A DNA stretch of 64,000 bases, taken from contig JAODUP010000154.1 in assembly GCA_025642065.1 (NCBI GenBank), positions 840,501-904,500 on the forward strand. The letters are read 5' to 3'. The notes beneath the pieces were generated by a model. It searched no databases. It was not told the DNA's origin and saw only the letters and a list, made by a program, of their open reading frames with translations. Source of the DNA: Paralvinella palmiformis. Taxonomy: Eukaryota > Annelida > Polychaeta > Terebellida > Alvinellidae. Numbering within the stretch: the first letter of the stretch is position 1; each line of letters starts with the position of its first letter. Positions 1 to 12,200 of this stretch are shown piece by piece. A program made the translations under genes and the position numbers.

Positions 1-540
1 CTTATTCGGTGTTGACGACATGTATGGTAACTTCAGGCAGTCTGAAGACTAGATATATTAATCATGCAAGTCAATCTACGCAGGATATTCTCTACCTCAA
101 TGCAATTTATCTTACCTCGGCATCTACATAGGATGCCAGATCGGATTTCCGTATTCTGAAAAGGATCTAACAATAAAGTATAATGTTGACTAATCGTGAC
201 ATTGTTGCCTCGTCCAGACAAGTGAAGGTTGCCCTATAACGATACCCAACAAGCGTGAATCCCCGTCGTTGTATAATACATATGTGAATGAATTTTTAAT
301 TCTTCACCATTTATCGCTCCCAATTAAGTCGTTTTCCGACTTTGATGTTGAGTTCAGTGTAACTGAGCCGCTCATTATATGAAGTGTAAATAGACTTTGG
401 TGTGTTATCCGATAGGTAATAGACAATGTTCACAACTAGTGCGACATCTGGCGGTAGTCGGTAGCACGTGCTTGTGCAGAATGACTGGTATAAGACGTCT
501 ATATACCGGAGGTATACACAGGCGCGGATACGCGATCACA

Positions 541-550
541 CACACATCCG

Positions 551-595
<45 letters not shown>

Positions 596-792
596 TTGTG
601 TGTCTGTGTGTGTGTGTGTGTGTCCCTCATTTGAGGTTGCCAGCCACGTTAAAATTATTATTATTATATATATATATACACAAACACACACCCATACATA
701 CATATACACACACATACACACACTTATATATACACACACACTCATACACACACAAACACACACATACACACGAACACTCATACACACACATC
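541..792. repeat. compound TA/TG/CA microsatellite
   Basis: A pure TA run at 551-579 passes directly into a TG run to about 624; after a 40-base gap a CA-rich imperfect repeat runs from about 676 to 792. The tyrosine-isoleucine and histidine-threonine rich frames across it are by-products of the repeat. Confidence 0.95.
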
Positions 793-920
793 GCTAAATT
801 GATGCATTTTAAGTGTAGGTCCATCGATATCGTCCTGCAACATGCTAATAGTACTCTCTGTTTACGCGCTGTGGGTATTATCTAGGGATGAAACAAATCA
901 GATCATATTCGCTTGTTTGT

Positions 921-1266
921 TTTGTTGTTCGGGGAGAATCCCCAGGCTGTCCCTTAATCAGCACAGCCTCTATGTTGGAGTGGTAAAAATTCCCCCCCCC
1001 CACCACCACCACTCACAGGGGAGCAGTACGGAAAGATGGAGCCGAAATACCCTGAGGGTGGTCACTGCCAGAGTGTTTTACGTTCTCAGTTTTTAACGTC
1101 TCCCTTTATTTTAAATAATTCAGTGGAGACGGCAGCGCCATTTAACGTGGTCAGCCACCCACGATGTTGCGAGCCGAGAAATTAATCCCTGGAAAAGTTT
1201 CGACTTCTTGCGGGGTTCGAACCTGTGACCGTTGGCACCAAGTTTAACCACTAGGCCACCGGAGCT
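921..1266 (-). mobile_element. tRNA-derived SINE, family A copy 1 (with head)
   Basis: Read on the minus strand, the element starts with a tRNA-like head near 1266. An A-box-like TGGCCTAGTGGTTA lies near 1259-1246 and a B-box GGTTCGAACC near 1223-1214. It is followed by a body of about 270 bases and an A-rich end (CGAACAACAAAACAAAC) near 921. The same body recurs at 27717-27965 (plus) and 35081-35354 (minus), which is what shows it is interspersed. Only this copy keeps the tRNA-like head. The antisense strand of the body stays open in part, but this is not taken as coding. Confidence 0.75.
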
Positions 1267-1291
1267 CACTATCATATTCGCGTGTTTATAC

Positions 1292-1334
1292 ACACCTATA
1301 ATTCCCCTCCCCGGGGCAGGGGAATTATAGGTGT
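1292..1334. repeat. perfect 17-bp inverted repeat with 9-base loop
   Basis: Arms 1292-1308 and 1318-1334 are perfectly complementary. The loop 1309-1317 is itself C/G-rich (CCCCGGGGC). It lies just beyond the SINE head. No terminal element or target duplication was identified. Confidence 0.85.
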
Positions 1335-1831
1335 CCGAGACATGGGGTTCAATCCAAATCCAATTTCGCACTCTTCCTTTTGATAAATTACAATTCCATA
1401 AAAAAATTATTAAGCAAAACCTGAAACATCACAACACAGGAGTCAATTATGACAATTGAATATTTACTGTGATTAAATGTCTCACATAAGAATATTCACT
1501 GGTAAATCATGGGTAATTACACTAAAGGGTCCAATTTTGAGGAGTAGGAGTAGATATACGCTTGAAGATGAAATAAATGAAAAAAAGGGAAAACATATAT
1601 GTAAAATCGTAGCAACAAATAAAGTTATTGCTTTGTTTTTTGTAAAGGAAAAGTTAAATGGTAAATTAGTTTTGTTGGCATAATCAATTCCAAATTATTT
1701 CATCAACACAAATTCTAAATTCTAAAAAATTACATTGAATTATCTTTTTCGGGTATTCTCATGTTATTCTAAATCGATTTGGTAATAAGTTCGTACGGTT
1801 GGCATCAAGATGGAGTTCGTACGATTTATCA

Positions 1832-1854
1832 GTTTACTATAGTAAACATGGCGG
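1832..1854 (+). promoter_or_regulatory. 16-bp palindrome and YY1-like ATGGCGG upstream of TAF6L
   Basis: A perfect 16-bp palindrome (GTTTACTATAGTAAAC, 1832-1847) is followed directly by ATGGCGG (1848-1854), which resembles the YY1 core found near many animal housekeeping start sites. The ATG here opens a 12-codon upstream frame (1848-1886) in a good initiation context. Another short upstream frame runs 1810-1842. Promoter function is inferred from position only. Confidence 0.35.
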
Positions 1855-1899
1855 TATACATTACTATAATATATGATACCGACTGATTTGAGAGGTACC

Positions 1900-2040
1900 A
1901 TGGAAGACAGACGATATGCCGTCCTTTCCAGTCAGACGGTGAAGATGTTTGGAGAATGTGTCGGTATTGCTGATATGTCGGAAGATGTTGCTCAACTTCT
2001 GTCTGAAGACGTCACCTACAGACTAAGAGAGCTTGTCCAG
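1900..2040 (+). CDS. TAF6L: TAF6L exon 1
   Basis: Residues 1-47, first two helices of the histone fold (SSQTVKMFGE, AQLLSEDVTYRL). It ends CAG before gtatac, phase 0. An alternative in-frame start at 1873 lies in a poor context. Confidence 0.9.
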
Positions 2041-3462
2041 GTATACTCTCTGATAATGTATATACTTTTATTACTGTAATATAGATTCTTATGCAAGAAT
2101 TGTGCAAAGAAATATAAATAAAACCCAAATCTACGAATTTACGACAGTAAACATGTGGGCGATATTAAGAGAAGTTACAGATTAATGTCTCGGTCAGTTG
2201 GTCACCTGGTTGGTCACCAACTTGTTCAGTTGTTGTCAATCATAAAAGTTAGTGTTAAAATAACAAGATGTATTTTAATTAATGTTCAGTGTTGATTACC
2301 TAGTTTATATGTCATACACCTGTAGAGTAAGGGAGGAAACCTTCGGACAGGATTGGTGATAATGACTTCTGGGCCAATGCTCAATGCACTTATAAAGGTC
2401 CCTATGATATCAATCGATAATCTATACATTGACATTATAAGACAGCATGTTTTCAGTGCTTATGGGTAGTGCAAAGACGTGACCATCATGTTGGGTAACT
2501 TCGAGCAGTGGTCGTGTAATTTCGGGCAGCTAATAATTCGGCTAAAAATCACTCCATGTTTAAGTACAATATCACATCACAATCCGCTATTTTTGTTTCA
2601 ACTTTACTCCGCGTGAGCTAAATTATTGACAGGGTTCATATTTTCTAAATTGAATCTGCACGTGTTTAATAACTTTTATTAATAAAATCTAATAACCATA
2701 ATTGTTCAAAACATGGCTGTTCAAAATGTTAGTATAACTTTCAAAATGGAATTTTGACACATTATAGTCCATAATTGTACCATAGATTCCTGCCAGCTTT
2801 TCCATTTTTTTCTGAACAACAACCAGTGTAATCCGCATGGAATTTCTTATAAAATGTGATATTCCATCAAAGGATTTTCGTAGACTAACTTCTAAATATT
2901 TTGAAAGCACTAAAAATAGTGTCCACGAACAGCACATCAGCTGAAATCACTTTTTACACTCACACGCAGTTTCAGTATCATTTTAGTCATTCATCCGTGA
3001 GACAGCAATACAAATGTTATGTAAATACAGGCTGTTCATTTAGTTTTAGAGTAGGAGGAGACTGAACTAGAGTAGTAGGACAACATATTTAGCGAGGCGG
3101 TGTAATTTCGTTGGACCCAGGGTAGCCGGGGCTGCAATGGAAGTAGCCAGGGAAATTCACCGGGTGCTGGCTTATAATGATATGCCTGTGAATAGGAAGA
3201 TATTTTGCCATTCTTTTAAAATATCCAACAATATAACCGAGTTAATAGATTGTAATGTAGACAGATACATTTGTATAGAATAAATTTTTTGTTTCTATAG
3301 AAAGGGCCATTTTCTAGGCCCCAAAAATCACATGACCTGAACTCCCTATAATTGTTTTATCATTCCCTTTCATGTGGATTTGTTTTGACATAGATCATCA
3401 AAATAATCTGCACTAGTTCAAATTAAAATACTGGAGTCAATTTATGTTCTGGTATATATATG

Positions 3463-3499
<37 letters not shown>

Positions 3500-6400
3500 A
3501 TATAAGAGCAAAAGCATACAAATAATATATATCAAGGTAGAGTAAAAGTAACTGGTAACATTTTTTCATCAGGGTAGTATACCATAACCTATTTATGGAA
3601 TATGCTCAAATTTAAAAAATAACTTATCTGAATATCACCTAGGAAAGATATTACTAACCTGGACATTTGTATATACGACTAAACTATCCTGTTATTGGTG
3701 ATAGTTACTACTAATAAATTCTAGAACAATGAGCCATGTAAAGCTGATCCATAATATTACCTAGTCTTTTTAATGGGATATACACTACCTTGAAGTACTG
3801 TGGGCATTGATGAAACATATATAATTTCTACCCCTAACATAAAACTACATTCCTCCACAACACCACACATTCATGACCTTAACTTCATAAGTTTTGAGCT
3901 GTTAATTATGGTTATATATTATCCTTCAAAATCACCCAAATAAATTCTCCCCCCAAACATACACACACACACACACATATGCCAAGATTTCCATATATGG
4001 TAGCTAACTATGGGGCTTTTAAACTGTCACCAGACATCAAACCAGATCCAGCTAATGAAAGTTGTTTGTTTATAAGAGGGATCAACATTTGTACTCTACT
4101 ATCTACCATATCATAATATCCAACAGACCATTTAAAATAAAGAGATTATATTTGTGTATAATATTATCACTTACTTAGTCATTCCACCCTCCTTAATTCA
4201 CCTGGGGATGGGGAAGTGAGCCATCAAGATAAGACAGACCTCTGATTAACCATTTAACAGGTGATTGTCAGATGAACATTAATAATTAATTAACTTAGTT
4301 AATTTGGATATTTTACAATCCAGAGTTTGTATTACCCTTTTATAATTCTCTTTGTGCCAGTGTATTTTCACACACACAGTTAACTAGTAATGTGGTGTAG
4401 CCACAGAACAACCCAGCCAGTGCAGGGTGCTCCAAAACCCCACATATATAATTAGATTAATAAACTTGAACTCTGGGAAGCTCCCACAATTCTTAGCTCA
4501 GAGTGTTGGACCTGGTTCTCTATACCCAAGGTTATAACATTACCAGTAACCTCTTCTTGGATCTACCACAAAGTTTTCACCCAATAAATTAAAGACCAAC
4601 TTCTCACAGACTTGTAGAGAATCTAGTCCATTAACAACTAGGGGCATGTGTGTATGTGTGATTTTTTGCCATCAGGGAACATTAATTTCACTCAGATGGC
4701 CAGTTTGGAAGGTAAACACTATCAAACACTCATGTACAAGGTATCAATGTACACAGCAGTACTTTGGTAGTAAAATTGAGTAGCTGATCATGATTAGCCT
4801 ACTATCACCCTCCAGCCATAAACAAGTGGTAGTTTAGCTGATGTCTGGAGAATTTACTCAAAGTTAGGCTGCATTATTGGCAGCCAGTGTATTATTCTGT
4901 GTTGGTTCAGTGAGTGAAATGACAATGCCTCAGATTTGGGTACTGTTATAATGTTGATTATTGACTAATGCTTTATGAACAAATAGAATGAGAAAAAGTG
5001 TTGAACTATACTAAAAAAAGCTTTTGCCACTTAGGCGGCAAAAACGAATTTTTGTTGGACAGTTTGTAACTGTGGTTTTTACCAAGTGTGGCTAAAACTT
5101 GCCAACCCTGCTGTATTTTTCCAAACGAAACAGTCACTGAATTCACTTTTAAATTTGATATTGCTTACTGCATGTGCAATAATACTTGTATTTATACTAT
5201 TATATGCAATAATACTTATATTTATACTATTATATTTATATTTTCAGCATAGTTGCCAGTTTCTCAGACATTGTCGGAGGAAGAAGTTAACTGCAGATGA
5301 CGTCAACAAAGCATTACGAAACAGTGATACCCCAGTGTGTGATTTACATTAAACAGATTACTATTGTTTAATAATACCGAGCAGGGCATGAAATAAAATA
5401 AGAAAACATTCTATTTCAGTCAGTAGTGTTCTCATACTGTACATTGTGTGAGATTCTTGGTAGCAATTATTTTGTATAAAATCACCCAAAAATATCAGGT
5501 AACAACAGGACTACAATGAGTCATTGTCTCCTGTGTCAGTAGCCTCAGTCAAAGTGGTTAACTCTTTATTTGTGTGTCAAACTCTATATATACTGGGTAC
5601 TTGTATCATAAGCACCATAGAAATGTTTAACTGTCCAGATGGCTTGAAGAGTTGATGCCATGTGATAAATACTTTGGAATCTGTTATTTATCTCCTTTAT
5701 CAAAGACCAAAATGTATGCCAGATATTATGCTATAGGTTTAAGCAGAATTTAATACCATGATGGCACAGTTAGAGCATAGGTCAGGCTTCAGGAGCTGCA
5801 ATGTTGTCATGTGGTAATTGGTTCACTCATCCATAAAAAAATGAGAACCTGACAGGATGTGATGCTATGCATTTGACAATGCTTTGTGTCTTTAATGGTA
5901 GCATGCATTATATGCTCCCTTGGGAGTTGAGATATGTGCTGGGTGGAAACAGGTCTGAGTCAGGAATAATAATACTGTACTGCGCCTCAGAACAGGATTA
6001 CCTGGAGGTTCTGGCACTATATAAACAAGCATTCTTATTATTATACCTATCTAATAGTTGGCATGGTATCTCCAGATTAGATGAATGATAACACGCCTTG
6101 ATTCTCGTTGTTAATGTGCCGAGAGTTTGTTTGGCATTGGTTATTGTGGAATTATTTAGCCTTAGTGCTGGTCACAGATATGACAAAGAGACGACTCTAA
6201 GAAAACAAATCTAACAAACACAGCCATAAGCCAGATTCAAACCCATAACCTGGAGATTTGCAGCACAGCACTCTAATCACCGTGCTATCAGAGTGCCGTA
6301 GTTAGTAAGATGGCATGAGAAACAGGAGGTGAAACAAGCTACATCTCTCACTCTTCATGTACATGTATGACTGCGATGTATGTATACTACCAACATCCGA

Positions 6401-7687
6401 GCATAACTGGTGACAGGACCAGTTAAAAGTGTCACTACTGTTCATTGACAGCTGTCAGTTACAGATTGGTAGAAAATGATCTTATTCTTTGCCACTTCCC
6501 ATCTGAACTTTACCCACCTGACCCCCAACTGACACCACATTTATCATGAATTGGTCAATACAAAGAACACAACACAGTATAATGACTGGCTCTAATGAAC
6601 TAATATATTTATGATGTTGATATCTGTGTGCCTCATCTGCAAAATTTCTGTGTGTGTGGGGGGGAGGGGGGTTTAAAAGGTACTGACAAATAGTATTATG
6701 TATGGTAAATATAACTTGGGAAGAATCCGAAGCAATAACTACACTGTGAGATGAGTACATACAAAAATGTCCATCTTTGACCAAGTCTTCGGGTAATTTA
6801 ACTTTCTATTAGATCAGGTTAACCCACAACCTCAGTGCTACGTGTTTGATGTCTAAGATTTCCATCAAATGCTTGGATGGGCATGTGCACATGCCAGTGA
6901 TGTGGCCCTGATTATTCAAAAGCACCTGTAATAGAAACCATTTCTTAATGTTAACTCGGGTCCCATATTTACATGCAGACATGATTCAGACTAACATAAA
7001 TAAAAAACAGAAGAGATCCAGAACAAAACAATTCCATGAACACAATCAATGTTAAATAGTGTGTTTATGTCCCAGGATTGTCCTAATTTAACACTGCATA
7101 TTGTGACCTCTTATCAGAGTTACCAATCTAACAAATGTTTTACCTACTACAGGTGTTTAATGAGTGTTTATTTCACACCCTGCTCAATTTGTTATACAAT
7201 GAACAGTTAAAGAGTTAATACAGAAGTGTCCAATGTAATCAGCTATGTATTTTTTTTTGTAATATATATTTTAATGAAAGTGTAGTGTGTGTAATGTTTT
7301 TTTTTTTTAAATTCAGGTCATTCATGGTTATGGAACACAAGAAGTTCTTCCATTCAGACAGACTAAAGAAGGAGACATGTATTTTGTTGAAGACCTTGAT
7401 ATAAACCTTACCAATGTAGCTTGCAGTAATCAGGTGTTTCCTCAAGTAGCACCAATTAACCTTAATGGTAATATCATACTTCATTGTCTAGATGCTTATG
7501 TCACTCTTAAGTGATTAGATCCATCATAAAAGCCACGTGCTAAAAAGCTAGATGCATACATATTATTGTTTCACGTTGGAAATATGTTTATGGAAGACAT
7601 CTTTAAAGAGCTATTGTTTCCCATATATTTTGTATTGTTGCTTAGTGACACCTGGATATTTTAGCTATTACCCTCTATCTGTTTTAG

Positions 7688-7730
<43 letters not shown>

Positions 7731-9214
7731 TGCATGCACACACACTCATATACTTAACTGTGATTTGCAGCTCAGTGGTTAGCAGTTGAAGGCGTACAGA
7801 AGAGTGGCACCCTATCTCAAGGACTGCAAGGTTTGTATTGATTTAGTTGATTTTCTCTATCAACAATAATCCGTGTTCTTTAAAATCCGACACAAAGTGT
7901 TATCTTTGTTTTACACGTGAGATAAGGGGATAGCTATTAGATCTTTGTCAAGATGGCATGACCAATGAAATTAACAACGTCTTATACCTTGGATGTAGTA
8001 GTTCTTTATTGTGTGTTGGCTGTGTTCGGATTTAGAGAAGAAGAAAAAACTCGGCATGTTGAAAATATTGAAATTGGATCATTAACTACTAGGCCATGGG
8101 TGACCTAACTGGCTGAGCATAATACTGCTGATTGGCTGAGCTATATTTCCATCCATCTATCTGTTTTATATCTTACCCTCCAATATATGATAATCAGCGG
8201 TGTGTTACAACTTAGAAGTGGCATTAAGTAGCCAGTCAGTTATATTAAGATATTAAGATAATATTTAAATTAATATTTTGAGTCTCGCTTCATTTACCTT
8301 TGATTGCTCATATGATCAGCATAACCATATGGTAAATTACACTTTATTTTCCAATATTATTATCTATGATCTAATGGATAATAATATTGGTAAATTACAC
8401 TTTATTTGCGCCTTTCACTGTTTCAGTCAATCCTTACACTGACACTGTAATTATAAAAATTTGACTCGCAGATTGTCATTTCGAATTAAAACTACAGAAC
8501 GCTTTCTCACGTTTCATCCCGCGGCCAACACATGCCAACTTAAATGTTTATATCGCTTACTAGTGGCATGACAATATGGTACGCAGGAGTTAGTTTTTGG
8601 CATGATTATAACAGATCCGGAACATTGACGTTTAAGGTTAAAATGGCGGGATTATCACGGTATTATCGCTCAGCGGACCCCCTATAAATCCCACAATGCA
8701 AAGCGTGCCTGGTTTGTTTTGTTTTTGATGTCATCATGCAATAAGTCTATTAAGTCATCTTTTAATAGACAATGAATATGAAGAAAGATGTCAAAATAAG
8801 ATAATTCTTATATTTCCAGCCAAACTGAACACTAAAAGCTTCAGTGGGATCAGTGAAGACCTGTTGTTGTATTATGACAATGTCACTAAGGCTATACTTG
8901 GCAATGATGAAGAGTTGATGAAGGTATTTGTTTTAAATATAAATCATTCAGATTTTTTAACCGAATTAAAGCCTATGTTTCAGATCTCTTTTGCCTCCGA
9001 TTTCCGTGTTGGATCCATTTGCTAATGCGTATTAATTTGTTATCTGTTTGAACAGTTAGCCTTTGTAGACTTGAGGACCAACTCAAAAATTGCTCCACTG
9101 ATGCCCTACTTTACCAACTTCTTTGCCAATGGGGTGAGTTAATTTTGCTTATTGAACAGTAGAATATCAAGAATTATGCGGATAGATTAATTATAGGAAA
9201 TAAGTATTTGTTTG

Positions 9215-9256
<42 letters not shown>

Positions 9257-12200
9257 CATTTTGAAATAATGTGCACACACACATTATACATACAGAAACT
9301 CACTCATAAAAAATTATATTCAAAACATAGCCATTAACTAACATACCTCCTTTTATTATTTATCTAGGTAAAGACTGTAAGTTATGATGTTACACAATTG
9401 ACAAAGTTACTACATACAGTCCGAGCTCTAATTAGTAACCAGTCATTGAGTTTACAGCCAATACCATATGTAAGTTACCAGGGTAATCATCACTGTGTTA
9501 TCATTGTTAGTATTCAGAGAATAAGATTGATATCTTTATTACAGCATCTCTGTCTTGGAATTTCTATTCACTCTGGTAGTGAAATTTACATTATTATTAT
9601 TATTAATATAATTATAGTTGGACTTGGTGGTTCAAGGAGTATTATACTGTGTGATAGAGCCATTGGCAGCTTCTATCAATCCATTGAATGATCACTGGAG
9701 GCTGAGAGACTATGCATCTAGACTTCTAGCTCAAGTGACGAGGTAAATTTTATAGAGTCTTAACTAACTGGGTAATGTGTTAAATCCTATTCAGTGAACA
9801 TCTACCTACCAGAATTGTTGTTTGTAGTAACCTGTACAACAAATTGTACAGTGATTTATGGTGCTAGTTTATGATATGAATTAAAGGCTGGATGTAATGT
9901 TAGATGGTACACTAATTAATAAGTATGTACATTTTAGAAATACATCTGACACTATAAAATGTTTAATGGTGAGGTTTCCACTTCCATAAGACAATAATTG
10001 ACCAGTGGATAAACGTAAGAAACTACACAAGCTTGTTAGATTCCCAGCTTTTATGATGTCTTCATTATATACAAAGTAGTGTTCTTTGCAAACAAAAAGC
10101 AGCATTATATGATATTTAAGAAATGTTTCTAATACAAATGCACTAGAGTTTGAAAGCCGTTCTGTGAGTGAGTAATGGCTTTGTTTAGTTTAGCATCGGT
10201 CACAACTGTTACATTGTCTGAGGAACAATTCCCTTTGGAAATATGCCACAAATGGACAGTCCAATTGAAAGGTTTTCACTGTGATATCAGAGTACCTCAT
10301 CATCAATATAGAAAACAGTTAATTATTACACATGTTTACTGATCAAATCAAACACTCATTATCTGTGTCATATAAAACTAAATATTGTTGTGTGGCCATC
10401 TAATAGGAGGAGATAGATATGTACAAGAGGTAAATACTGAAGTGTTGCTTCAAAAGCATACCTTTATCTGATTATCAGCATCTTTATGAGCTTGCTGTCA
10501 AAATAGGAAGCTGGCGCAGACGATGGTGTATAACAATATGCGCATATCACAGTTCTTTGAATGTCATCCGTATGAATGTTTCTAATTAGCCAGAGAGGGA
10601 ACTGATCATGTTTTTCCACCAGTGAGAGCATAGCTTAAAGAAATTCTGAGATCTAGTTGAAAATAAATGGCCAAATTTGAAGTTTTTAATGTGTGGTTTG
10701 TCTTGGTTGAGGTTTTATCACCAGTGTTAATACAGTACTGTTGTAAGGGACGTTTTTCACCCAGCTAGGCAACAGCAAGATTTTCTCCTGAATTTGTCAT
10801 CCGTTTGAAAATCTTGAAATATCTGATGCGTCTTCCTCACATTGTATTGACATGGTATAGGCCACTATTTTATAATATTATTAATAATGCTTCAACTAAT
10901 TATTAATTTGACAGTTCATTTTGTATTCCAGGATAAGTTTGTGTAAATATATTTGCAGTTAAGCTTTTACAGTTCTTAACATAACCTTTAGTGATTTACG
11001 CTTTTTACATTGCAGACAATGGGGAACATCATTAAATAACCTGAGAAACCAGAACATTACTGCCCTCCGCGACGTGTTACACGATTTAACGCGACCTTTC
11101 TGCTCACATTACGGTGCTGTTATGGGTCTTCTTGCCTTTGGTACACAGGTATGTGGTAATCATAGATTTCTGATGTTTAACTCAAAGCCTTCACCATCAT
11201 AAACATAATGACATAGACATTAATGAATGCAACAGATCATCCAGTTACCCGTTTGATAAACGAGCATAAATCTGATGACTGCAGCACACAGTTCATATTC
11301 TGAAGTACGTAATATTAAATTAGATCAACGCTTTTCATTGTTTTATGTTTTTCATTTCAGACAACAGAAGATGTTGTTTTACCTCGTCTCAGTCATCTCT
11401 GCTCTCACATAGATGACTGTATGGTTGACAACTCATATGCTAATATTCCAGTCAAAGCTGATGCTCAAAAAGTACTTGGAGCGTTACTAGTATGTACATG
11501 TAGAATATCTCTTGTGTGTTAATAGTTTTGTTTGTACAGAGTTTGCTTTGATCATTTATGTTTACTTGAAGAATGACACAGTGTGTGTGTGTCTGTGTGT
11601 ACTTACGTGCTTGCAGAATTACTTCTTGATAGTGTTCTACAGATTTAATATGCTTTTTATGAGCTGATCATCAATATAAGGATCTTATACAGCTTATGGG
11701 TGCAAAGAATTTGATCATCCTATAGTATTTTTAATATCACGTATGTGAATTTTGAGTTTCGTAATTTGAAAGAAAGCTGATTCCCAGCCTGGGAATCCAT
11801 ACTGGTCAACCACGGATTATAGAAACATTATGATTTGATCAATGAAAATAAGGTGATTGGATGAAGTTACAGCAGTTAAGAAAGTAATGGTACACCCACA
11901 TTTTTTTATACAAGCCTTAGAAACAGGCATCTTTTGTTACAGACATCCATAATTATGTTATTCCATTGTGTTGTGTGGGCATGTAAATATCAGGATCTGT
12001 TGGTTTACTATCGAATGAAATCTGGACAAAAATAAACATGATATATACATTATTAGGGCACTACTGAAAGTACTTATTTCTCAACTCAAGTCCTATGGTG
12101 ATTGTGCATTTAGTGTCATCCCCACTTTATGGAACAATTTGCAGGTGGATGTTAGAAATGTAACTTCTCTTGAAAAGTTTATACCTTTTCAAAAATCCCA

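Larger units (their letters stand above)
1..1899. other. upstream region of TAF6L, no gene recognised
   Basis: No exon could be recognised here. It contains a compound TA/TG/CA microsatellite (about 541-792), one SINE in minus orientation (921-1266), a perfect 17-bp inverted repeat (1292-1334), and AT-rich DNA. Short open frames at 33-221 (minus) and 1477-1683 (plus) have no recognisable family and low-complexity AT-rich composition, so they are not called. The TAF6L promoter and 5' UTR must lie in the last few hundred bases. Confidence 0.6.

Noticed and set aside
397..885. Open frames rich in Tyr-Ile, Cys-Val and His-Thr repeats
   Set aside because: They are translations of the TA/TG/CA microsatellite; no domain and both strands are open.
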